A program made the translations under genes and the position numbers. A stretch of 64,000 nucleotides of DNA. Source: Selenomonadaceae bacterium (lineage in GTDB: Bacteria > Bacillota > Negativicutes > Selenomonadales > Selenomonadaceae). The stretch is taken from positions 24,065 through 88,064 of the forward strand of contig JAFWFO010000005.1 of the NCBI GenBank assembly GCA_017515635.1, read 5' to 3'. The notes beneath the pieces are model-generated. The model was given only the letters and a program-made list of their open reading frames with translations. It did not search any database and was not told the DNA's origin. Within the stretch, counting starts at the first letter, position 1; the number at the start of each line of letters is the position of its first letter. Below are positions 19,565 to 29,700 of this stretch, piece after piece.

Positions 19565-21211
19565 TCAGTCCTCAACTTTCGGGACAAAAATTTTACACGT
19601 GACAGTTTTCTTTTCGCCGACGTGTTTGCGCTCGTAAATGACTTTGAAATTTTCGTCGCGGCTCAAAGCGTTGAACAAAAGCGGCATATCGTCGGCAATG
19701 ATAATGTGCGTGAAGTTATAGCGGCTGAAAAATTCCGCGTAATAAAGTTTGCCGCTTATCAGGTCGAGATATTCCGCCAAAATATTTTTTTTCAAGCCGC
19801 TGTTTGTCGGCAGAAAAACTTCCGAACGCGAGTCGATATAATATTTTATTCCGAAACGTCCCGCAAGTCCGCCGCCGCCTTGACCAATCCACAACGAAAT
19901 ATTTTCTGGTCGTTCGCTCTGCAAAATGAATTCAATCGCGGGCGTCAAAATTTCGTCGGTGTCGTCTTTACGGTCGGCGAGCGTCACGGAAAAAATTGCA
20001 CACACGATTAACGCCGTCACCAGCAACGAAAAATTTTTTCGCGGCAAAATCGCGGCGTGCAACAATCTGCCTTCGCGCTTGAAAACCAGCAGATTATACA
20101 ACAAAAGCAACGTTGCCACAACGAACAAAATTTTCAGCGGCGTGTTGAGTTCGGCAAGTCCGTCCTGCAAAATCAGCGTGACGATTGCCGTGTTGACGAA
20201 AGTCAGCATGAAAAACAAAATCGTCATCGGGACGCGGTTCGGAAAATTTTCGTCATCCCTGCGCGGGAAAATTTTTTCGACGCTGAAATTCTGCCACGCG
20301 CACGCAAGCGGGAATGTCGCCACGAAATAAAACAGCAACAAATTTCGTTGGTGCAACAGTGCCAAAAAAGTCAGCCCGCCGCTCAACAAAATATAACGCC
20401 ACGGGAGTTTGACGCGTGCGAACGTGAAAATTATCAACGCTTCCGCCGCATAAAAAATTTTCCCGCCGACGGTTTGAGCCGAGGGCGCGAACATTTCCGA
20501 GACGTGCGAATTGATTATATCGACGCCGTAAGATTTCAGGACGTAAGTCATTGCGTCGACGCCGTAAGGATTCGCGAAACCGAACAGAAAACTTGCCGCC
20601 AAAGTTCCGAATAAAAATTTCGCGTGGCGTGTATCTTTCACGAAGAAAAACGGCGCGGCGAGCACGAAAAACATCAGCCACATTGCCGCATGAAAATTTA
20701 TCAGCAACGCGGACAACGGCGGCAACGGAATCAAAAATTTTGCGTCGCCCGTGCGCGTGAATTTTTCCAGCAAAGAAACTTCAGCCAATAAAATCAGCGT
20801 CGAAAAAATTTGTGGGCGCGGCACGATTGAAGTTGCCGTAATCAATCCGACGGCGAAACTCAAGACGAGCGCGACAATTTTATTTCCGCTGACGAAAAAG
20901 CACAGTCGCCAATGCAAAATTATCAGCAACGCGCCGAAAATAAAATCCGTGAGCTTGAGACCCGCGACGCCGAAAATTTGCCACGCCTCCCAAAAAATTA
21001 TTCCGCTCAGCCACTGTTGCGCGACAAGTTGAATTCCGTCGTGTATCGTGAACGGGTCGACGTGCGGGAAGCCGTGCTCCAAAATGTACCGCCCGAGATT
21101 TATGATAAAATTAGTGTCGCTCTCTTCGGGCAGTTTGAAAATCAGTTGAACGCAGGCGACGCCCGTCAACAGAAACGCGACTTGAATTACCGATGAAAAA
21201 ATTTTACTCAT
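19565..21211 (-). CDS. Polytopic membrane protein, GT-C-like
   Basis: About 548 aa with some ten to twelve hydrophobic segments and a hydrophilic C-terminal part of about 120 residues. The early extracytoplasmic-loop stretch HGFPHVDPFTIHDG followed by QQWLSGIIFW is reminiscent of GT-C-fold glycosyltransferases that use lipid-linked sugars, but I see no certain catalytic DD/ED pair match, so activity is not assigned. ATG at 21211 with TTGAGGA upstream. It ends one base from the SpoIID-like start region, consistent with one operon. Confidence 0.6.
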   Translation of the reverse strand: MSKIFSSVIQVAFLLTGVACVQLIFKLPEESDTNFIINLGRYILEHGFPHVDPFTIHDGIQLVAQQWLSGIIFWEAWQIFGVAGLKLTDFIFGALLIILHWRLCFFVSGNKIVALVLSFAVGLITATSIVPRPQIFSTLILLAEVSLLEKFTRTGDAKFLIPLPPLSALLINFHAAMWLMFFVLAAPFFFVKDTRHAKFLFGTLAASFLFGFANPYGVDAMTYVLKSYGVDIINSHVSEMFAPSAQTVGGKIFYAAEALIIFTFARVKLPWRYILLSGGLTFLALLHQRNLLLFYFVATFPLACAWQNFSVEKIFPRRDDENFPNRVPMTILFFMLTFVNTAIVTLILQDGLAELNTPLKILFVVATLLLLYNLLVFKREGRLLHAAILPRKNFSLLVTALIVCAIFSVTLADRKDDTDEILTPAIEFILQSERPENISLWIGQGGGGLAGRFGIKYYIDSRSEVFLPTNSGLKKNILAEYLDLISGKLYYAEFFSRYNFTHIIIADDMPLLFNALSRDENFKVIYERKHVGEKKTVTCKIFVPKVED

Positions 21212-21227
21212 GCGTGTCCTCAAAAGG

Positions 21228-21286
21228 CAGTGCGTAATGCCTTAAAGCTCAAAGCTCAAAGCTTAAAGCTTAAAGCTCAAAGCTCA
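21228..21286. repeat. Heptamer array, AAAGCTN family (with GCGTAAT unit)
   Basis: Six to seven AAAGCTC/AAAGCTT units with a 7-bp step (21241-21286) in the spacer between the FAD oxidoreductase stop and the membrane-protein start; a single GCGTAATGC stretch of another family precedes it. Confidence 0.85.
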
Positions 21287-22834
21287 TCAATGCTTGTCCT
21301 CATGATAAATTTGTTCGGCGTTGACGTTCCAAATATTTTCCCGCGTCGACGTGCCGATAATTGTCCGCACGGCCTCCCGCGCAGTCAACATGCTGTGATC
21401 CATGTTGTTGTAACGATGCTGTCCGTTGCGCCCGATACAGTAGAGATTTTGAATTTCGTCGAGCGCGGCGCGAAGTTCCGAAATATTTTCGTAGGTGTCG
21501 AAGTACGCGGGATAAGCTTTGGGAACTTTGACTTGCACGCCGAAACGCACGTCCGCCGCGTCGATAATCCCAATCGAAGCGAGTTCGTCGACGGCGAATT
21601 TTACGAAATTTTTTTCGGGCATTTGCCAAAGTTCGTCGCCTTCGCGGCAAAAATATTCCAGACCGAGCCACACGGAATTTTTCGGATCTGCAACCATGTA
21701 CGGCGACCAGTTGTTAAAAATTTGCAGGCGGCCGAGTTTAACGGACGGCTCCTGAATGTAAATCCAACAGTCGGGAACAATGTCGCCGAGCGTTTTAATT
21801 TTCGTGCGATTCTTCAGCGAAAGTTTGTCGACCAAAAGTCCGACGGTGATAAAATCGCGATACGGCAAGCCGCGAGCAATTAGAAGTTGTCGATAGTTCA
21901 AGCCGCTGTCCAGAGCTTCGGCAAGTTCGACAAGCGGCATACTCGAAAGATAATAATCGGCGGGGAAAGTCAAAGTTCCTGCGGGGCTTTCGGCAATAAC
22001 CGCACGAATTTTTTTGTCGACGACACGGAATTTTTTCACGTCCGAATTAAAAATCACTTCGCCGCCGAGACGTTTAATTTCTGCGGCAAGTCTTTCCCAC
22101 ATTTGACCGGCGCCGAGTTTCGGATAAAAAAATCTTTCAATCAGCGAAGTTTCTTCCTCGCCTTTCGAGCCGAAAGTTTTCTTGAAAAAATTCGCGACGG
22201 TTTTGCTGAGCGACAAGCCTTTGATTCGTTGGCGTCCCCAATCCGCGCCGATTTCGGCGGGCGTGCGTCCCCAAACTTTTGTCGTGTAGTCGCGGAAAAA
22301 AGTTTCGTAAAGCTTTTGCCCGAAACGATTAATCATAAAGTCTTCAAGCGTTGTTTCTTCGCGTTGATTGTATTTCGCCTTGAGGAAACTCGCGCCGATT
22401 GAAAACATTTCGACGAGACCCAAATTTTTAATCGTGTCGAAATTGAGCGTCACGGGATACGAAAAAAATTTTTTCCGATAAAAAATTCTCGATACGCGGT
22501 GGCGATTCAAAAAAACTTCGTCGACTTCTTCGGGATTCGCGCCGCCGTCAAATAAAATCGATTCGCGACCGAGAATTTTATCGTCAAACGCGGGTTCGCC
22601 TTGAGCCGGCAAAAGTTTTTCCCACAGCGATAAAATTTCCAGGTCCTTCGTGAAAAATCTGTGTCCGCCGATGTCCATGCGGTTGCCGTTGAAATTGGGC
22701 GTGCGCGAAATTCCGCCGACGAAAGTTTCTTTTTCGAGAACAATCGGGCGGATGTTTGTTTCGGTTAAAAAGTAATACGCGGCAGTCAATCCCGCAGGCC
22801 CCGCGCCGATAATCATTGCATGTTGTCTGTGCAA
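21287..22834 (-). CDS. NAD(P)/FAD-dependent oxidoreductase (UDP-galactopyranose mutase/protoporphyrinogen oxidase-like)
   Basis: 515 aa. The N-terminal Rossmann motif IIGAGPAGLTAAYYFL and EKETFVGGISRT place it in the amine-oxidase-like FAD superfamily; GHRFFTKD, TTKVWGRTPAEIGADWGRQRIKG and YNNMDHSMLTA further resemble a subgroup found in polysaccharide and glycolipid gene clusters. Substrate unknown. TTG start, GGAGG eight bases upstream. It lies upstream of the GT-C-like membrane protein, suggesting a joint role in envelope glycan metabolism. Confidence 0.78.
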   Translation of the reverse strand: MHRQHAMIIGAGPAGLTAAYYFLTETNIRPIVLEKETFVGGISRTPNFNGNRMDIGGHRFFTKDLEILSLWEKLLPAQGEPAFDDKILGRESILFDGGANPEEVDEVFLNRHRVSRIFYRKKFFSYPVTLNFDTIKNLGLVEMFSIGASFLKAKYNQREETTLEDFMINRFGQKLYETFFRDYTTKVWGRTPAEIGADWGRQRIKGLSLSKTVANFFKKTFGSKGEEETSLIERFFYPKLGAGQMWERLAAEIKRLGGEVIFNSDVKKFRVVDKKIRAVIAESPAGTLTFPADYYLSSMPLVELAEALDSGLNYRQLLIARGLPYRDFITVGLLVDKLSLKNRTKIKTLGDIVPDCWIYIQEPSVKLGRLQIFNNWSPYMVADPKNSVWLGLEYFCREGDELWQMPEKNFVKFAVDELASIGIIDAADVRFGVQVKVPKAYPAYFDTYENISELRAALDEIQNLYCIGRNGQHRYNNMDHSMLTAREAVRTIIGTSTRENIWNVNAEQIYHEDKH

Positions 22835-22856
22835 GAAAATTACCTCCGGTTGATTA

Positions 22857-22912
22857 GGTGTAAGATGTCGGGTGTCAGGGGTCAGTTTCTCTGAATCCCG
22901 ACACCTGCTACC
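22857..22912. repeat. Heptamer array, GGTGTCA family, inverted pair
   Basis: GATGTCG/GGTGTCA/GGGGTCA units with a 7-bp step face CCCGACACCTGCTACC in inverted orientation; overlaps the last codons of the leftward hypothetical gene. Confidence 0.65.
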
Positions 22913-23525
22913 TCGGTAGATGAATCAAAATATTTTGCGCGTTGACTTCGGCGACGCCGAATTTAACATTGTCGCCCGCGTGCACGTCGAAATTTTGTCG
23001 CGGCTCAACCAAAAGTTCGCCCGTCAAAATATTTTCGTCGACTGACTTGCAACGCACCCACAAAAGTTCGGGGCGGTGATTTTCGCCGAAAAAATAAATC
23101 GCCACGTCGTCCGGATAATCGGGGTGACGGAAATCGTCGATCGTTTTAATCAATCGCGTTTGCTCACGGGCGGCGTCGGGCTTGCGGTCGGTTATCAGCT
23201 GAATTCTGTCACGGAAGGCGACGGAATAATCAGCAGTCAAAATTTTTATCTCGGCGTCCGCAACTTCGCCGCGTTTGAACTTTTTAGATTTTTTGTAGCT
23301 TGCGGGAAAAACTTTGACACGCCCCGCCGAAATCTGCGCGCCCGCCAAAATTTCAAAGACAAAATTATTTTCGGTGACGTGCGCATAAGTCAAAAAGCCG
23401 TCAAGTTTTTCGTCGGGCGGAAAGTCAAAGACTTCACGCGGATTTGTTTTCGCGACGAGTTCGGTATCTTCAAGCAGACAAATTTGCCTGTAAAGTTCGC
23501 GGAAAGATTTTTCATCTGTTCGCAA
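22908..23525 (-). CDS. Hypothetical protein, C-terminal DUF2314/YegJ-like
   Basis: About 205 aa, cytosolic, not firmly recognised. The C-terminal part (LLWVRCKSVDENILTGELLV, then GDNVKFGVAEV) resembles the small DUF2314/YegJ domain. The only in-frame ATG (23534) immediately abuts the GGAG ribosome site, so the TTG three codons later, with 8-base spacing, is the likelier start. First gene of the leftward envelope operon; divergent from tsaE. Confidence 0.6.
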   Translation of the reverse strand: MRTDEKSFRELYRQICLLEDTELVAKTNPREVFDFPPDEKLDGFLTYAHVTENNFVFEILAGAQISAGRVKVFPASYKKSKKFKRGEVADAEIKILTADYSVAFRDRIQLITDRKPDAAREQTRLIKTIDDFRHPDYPDDVAIYFFGENHRPELLWVRCKSVDENILTGELLVEPRQNFDVHAGDNVKFGVAEVNAQNILIHLPR

Positions 23526-23701
23526 AGTTATCATCTCCAAAAAAATTTTCCCGCGCATTGTACCACAGCTTGCAAAAATTTTTAACCGTTTAAATAATGT
23601 TGCCGCCGTGTTGAAAAAAGTTTTCGCGTCTGATAAACTGCGCGTCATAGAAAACGTTGCCTGTTACGGGCTTGAAATAAAGAACGAAAATTTTTTGAGG
23701 A

Positions 23702-24196
23702 GTGAAGTCGATTTTGTTTACGCACATAACCCAGTCCCCATACGGGACGGTAAAATTGGCGGCGAAAGTGGCGCAACGTGTGCGCGAAGGAACGGTAATT
23801 TGTTTGGAGGGCGGACTCGGCGCGGGCAAGACGCTGTTCGTGCAGTCAATGGCGCGGACGCTCGGCGTTCAAGGCGAAGTGACCAGCCCGACATTTAATT
23901 TGATGAGCGTTTACGAAGGTTTTTGCCCGATTGTGCATTTCGATCTTTATCGCCTGCATTCCGAGGAAGAACTTGAGGACATCGGATTTTACGAATACAC
24001 GGATTTTCCTGAAGGAATTGTTTTTATCGAGTGGGCGGAAAAATTTCCTGACGCTTTGCCCGATGATTACGTCACGATAAAAATTGACCGCATGAAAGAT
24101 TCGCGAAACCTCAGGCGGATAACTTTTTCGTGCGTGGGCGAAGAACATAAGGATTTCATCGACGAGCTTGAAGAATTCGTAACCAAGGACGAGTGA
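23702..24196 (+). CDS. tsaE: tRNA threonylcarbamoyl adenosine modification ATPase TsaE
   Basis: 164 aa P-loop ATPase that works with TsaB and TsaD to make t6A37 on ANN-decoding tRNAs. Walker A GGLGAGKTLFVQSMARTLG, TSPTFNLM, HFDLYRL and IEWAEKFP are the conserved blocks. GTG start with GAGGA directly before it; a TTG four codons later is possible. First gene of tsaE-tsaB-rimI-rimI. Confidence 0.95.
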   Translation: MKSILFTHITQSPYGTVKLAAKVAQRVREGTVICLEGGLGAGKTLFVQSMARTLGVQGEVTSPTFNLMSVYEGFCPIVHFDLYRLHSEEELEDIGFYEYTDFPEGIVFIEWAEKFPDALPDDYVTIKIDRMKDSRNLRRITFSCVGEEHKDFIDELEEFVTKDE

Positions 24197-24209
24197 CGGA
24201 GGATTGAAC

Positions 24210-24893
24210 TTGCAAATTTTGGGAATTGAAACTTCAACGCGGGCGGCTTCCGTCGCGGTTATTTCGGACGAAAAAATTTTGGCGGAAACGGTAACCGAAT
24301 CCCCGCAAAGTTTTTCGGAAACGTTAATGCCGCTGGTCGAAGACGTTATAAAAAGTTCGGGCGCATTCGGGAAAATCGACGCGGTTGCGGTAAGTATCGG
24401 CCCCGGTTCGTTTACGGGACTGCGAATCGGTTTGGCGACGGCTAAGGCACTGTCTTACGCGTGGCGGACGAAAATTATCGGCGTGCCGACATTATCGGTC
24501 TTCGCGCAGAATTTTCCGTTCGCGAAAGTCTTGCCGCTTGTCGACGCGCAAAAAAATCGGGCGTATTGTCAGCTGTTTGAAAACGGCGAGCCGGTTGCGG
24601 AAGCGCAAGTTAAACCGATTGACGCGGCGATTGTCGAGGCGGCAGAAACCGGCGGCGAAATTTTTTTGTGCGGCGACGTGTTACACAAAATAAAAATTCC
24701 GTTGCCCGCGAACGTGAAAATTGCCCCGCCGAATTTGAAAATGCCGCGAGCCGGTTGCGTTGCCCTGCGCGGAAAAATTTTACTCGACGCGGGACAATCC
24801 GATAACGTGATGAATTTGGAGCCGCTTTACATAAGGCGTGCGGAGGCTGAAGAGCTATGGGAACGACGGCACGGCTTGTCTGCCGAAAAATGA
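24210..24893 (+). CDS. tsaB: tRNA threonylcarbamoyladenosine biosynthesis protein TsaB
   Basis: ASKHA-fold partner of TsaD. LGIETSTRAASVAVI, then VAVSIGPGSFTGLRIGLATAKALSY, the hallmark of the family. I use the second TTG (24210) because GGAGG is seven bases upstream of it, while the first TTG (24204) is only one base away. Overlaps the start of rimI. Confidence 0.95.
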   Translation: MQILGIETSTRAASVAVISDEKILAETVTESPQSFSETLMPLVEDVIKSSGAFGKIDAVAVSIGPGSFTGLRIGLATAKALSYAWRTKIIGVPTLSVFAQNFPFAKVLPLVDAQKNRAYCQLFENGEPVAEAQVKPIDAAIVEAAETGGEIFLCGDVLHKIKIPLPANVKIAPPNLKMPRAGCVALRGKILLDAGQSDNVMNLEPLYIRRAEAEELWERRHGLSAEK

Positions 24894-25312
24894 CGGTCGA
24901 CGACGCGGAAGCGGCTGCCGCACTGGATTTGAAAAGTTTCGGCGAAGTTGATGCGTGGAGTGCCGATTATTTTTTTTACGCCGCGCAGAATGAACGTGCG
25001 GAATTTTTGATTGTCGAAGAGAACGGGAAAATTATTGCCTGCGCGGGCGCGGACATTTTCACGGACGCGGCGGAAATTGTCAGCTTTGCCGTCGACCCCG
25101 ACAAACGAAATCAAGGAGTCGGGACGAAATTACTTGCCGCGCTGATTGAGGCCGTCAAAAAACGCGGCGCGACGGTTTTTATTTTGGAAGTTCGACCGAG
25201 CAATAAAAACGCGATTAAACTTTACGAAAAATTTGGCTTTCAAATCGTCGACCGCGAAGAAAATTATTATTGGGACGAGGACGCCTGGATTATGGCGAAA
25301 GAAATTTTTTGA
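24857..25312 (+). CDS. RimI-type N-acetyltransferase, first copy
   Basis: GNAT acetyltransferase of 151 aa, position four in the usual tsaE-tsaB-rimI order. Acetyl-CoA motif A is VDPDKRNQGVGTKLLAALIE, followed by LEVRPSNKNAIKLYEKFGF, the RimI hallmark. RimI acetylates the N-terminal Ala of ribosomal protein S18 in E. coli. Immediately followed by a second copy with which it shares a near-identical core. Confidence 0.88.
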   Translation: MGTTARLVCRKMTVDDAEAAAALDLKSFGEVDAWSADYFFYAAQNERAEFLIVEENGKIIACAGADIFTDAAEIVSFAVDPDKRNQGVGTKLLAALIEAVKKRGATVFILEVRPSNKNAIKLYEKFGFQIVDREENYYWDEDAWIMAKEIF

Positions 25313-25313
25313 C

Positions 25314-25760
25314 ATGGAACAAATTATTTTTCGTGCAATGACACGCGACGACGCGGACGAAATTACCGCGCTTGAGGCGAAATGTTTTGCCATGCCTTGG
25401 AGCCGCGAAGATTTTTGGCGCGAAACAAAAAACGAGCTTGCCGAATACGTCGTCGGTGAACTTGACGGAAAAATCGTGGCGTATGCGGGCGCGTGGGTTT
25501 CGTTCGATCAGGCGGAAGTCATGCACGTTGCAGTTGAGCCGGAACTTCGCGGGCAAGGCGTCGGGACTTTGATTTTCGGCGCATTGATTGAGGCCGTCAA
25601 AAAACGCGGCGCAAAATCCGTCACGCTTGAAGTTCGACCGAGCAACACGGCAGCGGTTAAGCTTTACGAAAATTTCGGGCTGAAGAGCGTCGGGCGGCGC
25701 AAAGGCTATTATCTCGACAACGGCGAAGACGCGCTCATCATGTGGAATACGAAATTGTAG
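25314..25760 (+). CDS. rimI: RimI-type N-acetyltransferase, second copy
   Basis: GNAT protein of about 148 aa starting one base after the first copy's stop (TGA-C-ATG), with no separate ribosome site, so translation is coupled. Motif A VEPELRGQGVGTLIFGALIE and LEVRPSNTAAVKLYENFGL repeat the first copy almost exactly; CFAMPWSREDFW at the N-terminus is closer to canonical RimI than in copy one. Tandem duplication followed by divergence of the N-terminal half is the simplest reading. Confidence 0.9.
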   Translation: MEQIIFRAMTRDDADEITALEAKCFAMPWSREDFWRETKNELAEYVVGELDGKIVAYAGAWVSFDQAEVMHVAVEPELRGQGVGTLIFGALIEAVKKRGAKSVTLEVRPSNTAAVKLYENFGLKSVGRRKGYYLDNGEDALIMWNTKL

Positions 25761-25813
25761 CTGATAGTTGATAGCCAAAATCCTATAAGCTTAAAGCTTA
25801 AAGCTTAAAGCTA
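25758..25813. repeat. Heptamer arrays, GTTGATA and AAAGCTT families
   Basis: GCTGATAGTTGATAG (7-bp step) directly after rimI, then four AAGCTTA units with a 7-bp step, ending just upstream of the EamA ribosome site. Two families side by side. Confidence 0.8.
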
Positions 25814-25835
25814 AAAACCGGAGGAAAAATTTTTT

Positions 25836-26714
25836 ATGCAACTTCGCGGAACGCTGATGCTTTTGGGCGCGGCGTTTTTTTGGGGAACAACCTTCGTCGC
25901 ACAAGTGACGGGCATGGACGGACTGGAGCCGTTTTCCTACGCCGCAAGCAGATATTTAATCGGCACGCTGTCACTTGTCGCGGTTTTAATTTTCACGCGT
26001 CGACAACGGGCGCGGGAACGTCGGCAAAAAAATTATCGGCGCGGATTTTTAATCGGGCTGATAATCGGCGTCGTGCTGTTTATCGCAAGCTCAATGCAAC
26101 AAATCGCCCTGCAATATTCGACGGCGGGCAAAGCGGCTTTCATAACGTGCCTGTATATCGTCTTCGTGCCGCTCGGCGCAAAATTCCTCGGCAAGACGAT
26201 TCGCCTTGAAAACTGGATTGGCGCGGGACTTGCAATTTTCGGATTGTACCTGCTTGCAGTCGGCGAAAGTTTTTCCGTTCAGGCGGGCGACTTGATACTT
26301 TTCGTCAGTGCATTTTTCTGGACGGCACAAATTTTGCTCGTCGACAGATTTGCCAATCGCGTCGACTTAATGGAACTTTCCGCCGCGCAGATTTTCATGA
26401 CGATGATTTTAAGTTTCGCGGCAATGTTCGCGCTTGAGACGCCGAAATTTGACGCAATGATCAACGCATGGTTCCCGATACTTTATGCGGGCGTGATGAG
26501 TTCGGGCGTGGCGTTCACCTTGCAGAATTTCGGGCAGAAATATGCGGAGCCTTCGACGGCGGCAATTTTGATGAGCTTCGAGGCAATTTTCGGCGCGCTT
26601 GCCGGTTGGCTTATCCTCAACGAAATGATGACTTCGCGGGAAATTTTCGGCTGTCTGCTGATGCTTGCGGGAATGCTCGCGACTCAATGGGCACTAATCA
26701 AAAAAAGTTTGTGA
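25836..26714 (+). CDS. EamA/DMT-family transporter
   Basis: 292 aa with ten hydrophobic segments in two EamA repeats. MLLGAAFFWGTTFVAQ opens the first repeat and AGDLILFVSAFFWTAQILLVDR the second; EPSTAAILMSFEAIFGALAGW and GCLLMLAGMLATQW near the end are typical. Inner-membrane metabolite or drug exporter of unknown substrate. Confidence 0.88.
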   Translation: MQLRGTLMLLGAAFFWGTTFVAQVTGMDGLEPFSYAASRYLIGTLSLVAVLIFTRRQRARERRQKNYRRGFLIGLIIGVVLFIASSMQQIALQYSTAGKAAFITCLYIVFVPLGAKFLGKTIRLENWIGAGLAIFGLYLLAVGESFSVQAGDLILFVSAFFWTAQILLVDRFANRVDLMELSAAQIFMTMILSFAAMFALETPKFDAMINAWFPILYAGVMSSGVAFTLQNFGQKYAEPSTAAILMSFEAIFGALAGWLILNEMMTSREIFGCLLMLAGMLATQWALIKKSL

Positions 26715-26715
26715 C

Positions 26716-26752
26716 AAAAAAATATCCCCTGCACAACGCAGGGGATTTTTTA
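26716..26752. terminator. Bidirectional terminator between EamA and the RTX gene
   Basis: Perfect TCCCCTGC/GCAGGGGA hairpin with A-run before and T-run after. A near copy of this hairpin lies at 29902-29945 next to a second RTX gene end. Confidence 0.9.
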
Positions 26753-26766
26753 TTCGTTCGTGAAAG

Positions 26767-29700
26767 TTATTTCTTCGTGAACGTCGAACCGCTAAGTTGC
26801 CACGTCGATTCGCCGATATGGAATTCCGTCGCCGTGAAGTTTTTGAACGTAACAGAACCTTCGCCGAGCTTGACCGTGACGGATTTCTTTGAGGCGTCGT
26901 AGACGGGTAAAATGTCCGATTCAGCAAAACCGTTCGCCAAAAGTGTATCGTCATTGCCGAAGCCGTAAATAATATCGTTGCCGTCGCCGCTGTCGTAAAT
27001 GAAAGTATCTGCGCCGGCGTCGCCCCACAACAAATCGTCACCCGCGCCGCCGCTCAAAACGTCATTGCCGTCGTCGCCTTTGAGAATGTCGGAGCCGTCG
27101 CCGCCATAAAGTTTATCATTGTCGGCACCGCCATAGAGCGCGTCGCTACCTTCGCCGCCGAAAAGTTCATCATTGCCGTCGTCGCCTTTGAGAATGTCGT
27201 TACCCGCGTCGCCGTAAAGTTTATCGTCGCCCGCCTCGCCAAAGAGTTTGTCTTCACCTTCGCCGCCGTAAAGCGTGTCGATACCGTCGCCGCCGAAAAG
27301 TTCGTCGTTACCGATGTCGCCTTTGAGAATGTCGTTACCCGCGTCGCCGTAAAGTTTATCGTCGCCCGCCTCGCCAAAGAGTTTGTCTTCACCTTCGCCG
27401 CCGTTCAAAATGTCGGAGCCGTCGCCGCCGAAAAGTTCGTCGATACCTTCGCCGCCGTTAAGTTCGTCATCGCCAATGCCGCCGAAAAGTTTATCGTTGC
27501 CAGCGTCGCCGTTGATAACGTCGTCACCTTCGTCGCCGTGGAGTTTGTCGTTGCCCGTGCCGCCGTAAAGATCGTCGTTGCCTTCGCCGCCGCTGAGTTC
27601 GTCGTCACCTTCGCCGCCGTTAAGTTCGTCGTCACCCGTGCCGCCGGTCAAAACGTCATCGCCTTCACCGCCGCTGAGTTCGTCATTACCTTCGCCGCCG
27701 TCGAGTTTGTCGTTACCCGCGCCGCCATTAAGTTTGTCGTTGCCTGCTCCGCCGCTGAGTTCGTCGTTGCCCGCGCCCGACATGATTCGGTTGCCGTTGT
27801 CGTTGCCGATTATCTCAAGGTCATTCTGACAATTTTCGTCGACTTTAATGACACCGACATTCGGATAATCCGTGGCGTCGAACGTGCCCGAAAAATCTGA
27901 ATCCAACGACGCCGAAGTTGCTTCCTCAGGCGACTTCCCGTTTAAGTTGACGTTGGGGACGCTTGGCGTGACGGGCTCGGATTCGCTTGAAGAACCGTTC
28001 GAAGAACCGCCGCCGCCGCTTGAAGAACCACCGCCGCCCGAAGACGCATTCGAATCTTTAATCGTCGTGTCCTGCGAAAGCATCGTGTAAGTGTGGCCGG
28101 TGCCGTCTGATGTGATGTTGTTGGTGTCGTCGCCGTCGTCGTCTTTCAAAACGCCGGTGCCGTCGCCGTAAGTGAACGTGACTTTTGCGCCGCTTGTCGC
28201 ATAAACATAGACTGCCTTGGTTTTTGCGTCTGTTTCTGTGTAATATTTCGAGCTGTCCGTTACCGTTACATTTACCTCAGTCGCGTCTTTGGGCAACGTG
28301 AGCTTGTAAAGTTTAAATTTGTCGTCGTTGCCGTTGTAGTGATAGTTGTCTTGGACTGTGCCGCCATTGTTGTAGCCGACAACGCCGCTGACAGAGTCGA
28401 CATTAATGTTGTCTTGGACTGTGTCGGAGTTTTCGCCGACAACGCCGCCGACATAATCCTTGCCGCTGATGTTGACATTAGTAAGGCTGACGTTCTGAAT
28501 TGTGCCGACGGTGTCGCCATAGCTTCCGACATAGCCGAACAAGCCGGCATACGTAGCGTTGCTCGTTATCTTGAGACCGTCGATAGTAAAATTATTTTCA
28601 CTGCCGCCGTCGAACGTGCCTTTGAATGCGTGGTCTTTGTCGGTGCCGATGGGCGTCCAGTCGCCGCTGAGCGTGATGTTGCCGGCGACTTTGAATTTCA
28701 GCCCCGCGCAGGTATGAGCTGAACCATTAGTACCGTTGACGTAATCCGCCAAGGCTTTCAACTGTTGGGCGTCTTTAATCAGATAACTTCCGTCGGTGTC
28801 GTCAAAGTCGAGTTGCCCCAAGAAGCTTGAATCGGTAATCGTCGTGTCTTGCGAACCCATCTTGTAAGTGTGACTGTTGCCGGTTGATGTGGGGTTGTTG
28901 GTTTCGTCTCCGTCGTCGTCTGTCAAATTGCTGCCGTTGTAAGTGAACGTGACATCCTTACCCGCCGGCGCATAAACAGCAGTGACTTTGCCGTCTTTGT
29001 CCGTTTCGGTGTAAGGGGGTTCTTTGCTATCTACCTGTACCGCAGTCGCGCCTTCAGGCAACGTGAGCTTGTAAAGTTGAGCGGTTTGCCCCGCTGTATC
29101 AGAAGTAGCACCCCCCACGCCTTTATAAGTGGCGGTGTCGGATTTGTAATAACCGTTGTTGGTGACTGTGCCGGAGTTGGTGTCGACAACGCCGCCGACA
29201 GCAACTCCATCTCCTGTGCCTTTGACTGTGCCGACATTAGTATTGTCGCTGACTTTGTTGTCGTTTAAGCCGACAACGCCGCCGACTGTAGAGTACGGGT
29301 CTTTAGCGGTGACTGTGCCGTTGAACGTGCAACCTTTGACTGTGCCGACATTAGTATTTTCGCTGTAGTTGTTGCCGACAACGCCGCCGACAGAAGCCAC
29401 TGTGTTTTCAGCGATGACAGAGCCGCTGATTTCGACTTCCGTAAGGTTGACCGCCCTTACTGTGCCGCCTTCGCCGACATATCCGAACAAGCCGACGTAA
29501 GTGTTGCCCGTTATCTTGAGACCGCTGATAGTAAAATTATTTTCAATGCCGCCGTCGAACGTGCCTTTGAATGGTTTGGAGTCGGTGCCGATGGGCGTGA
29601 AGTTGCCGCTGAGCGTGATGTCGCCGGTGACTTTGAAGTATTTGTTCTTGTAGTCGTTGCCTCTGTTTACGTCGGTCGCAAGCTATTGCAGGTCGGCGGC

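Noticed and set aside
27040..27780. DNA tandem repeat or CRISPR-like array
   Set aside because: The periodic sequence encodes RTX nonapeptides; no spacer-repeat structure. No CRISPR array was seen in the window.
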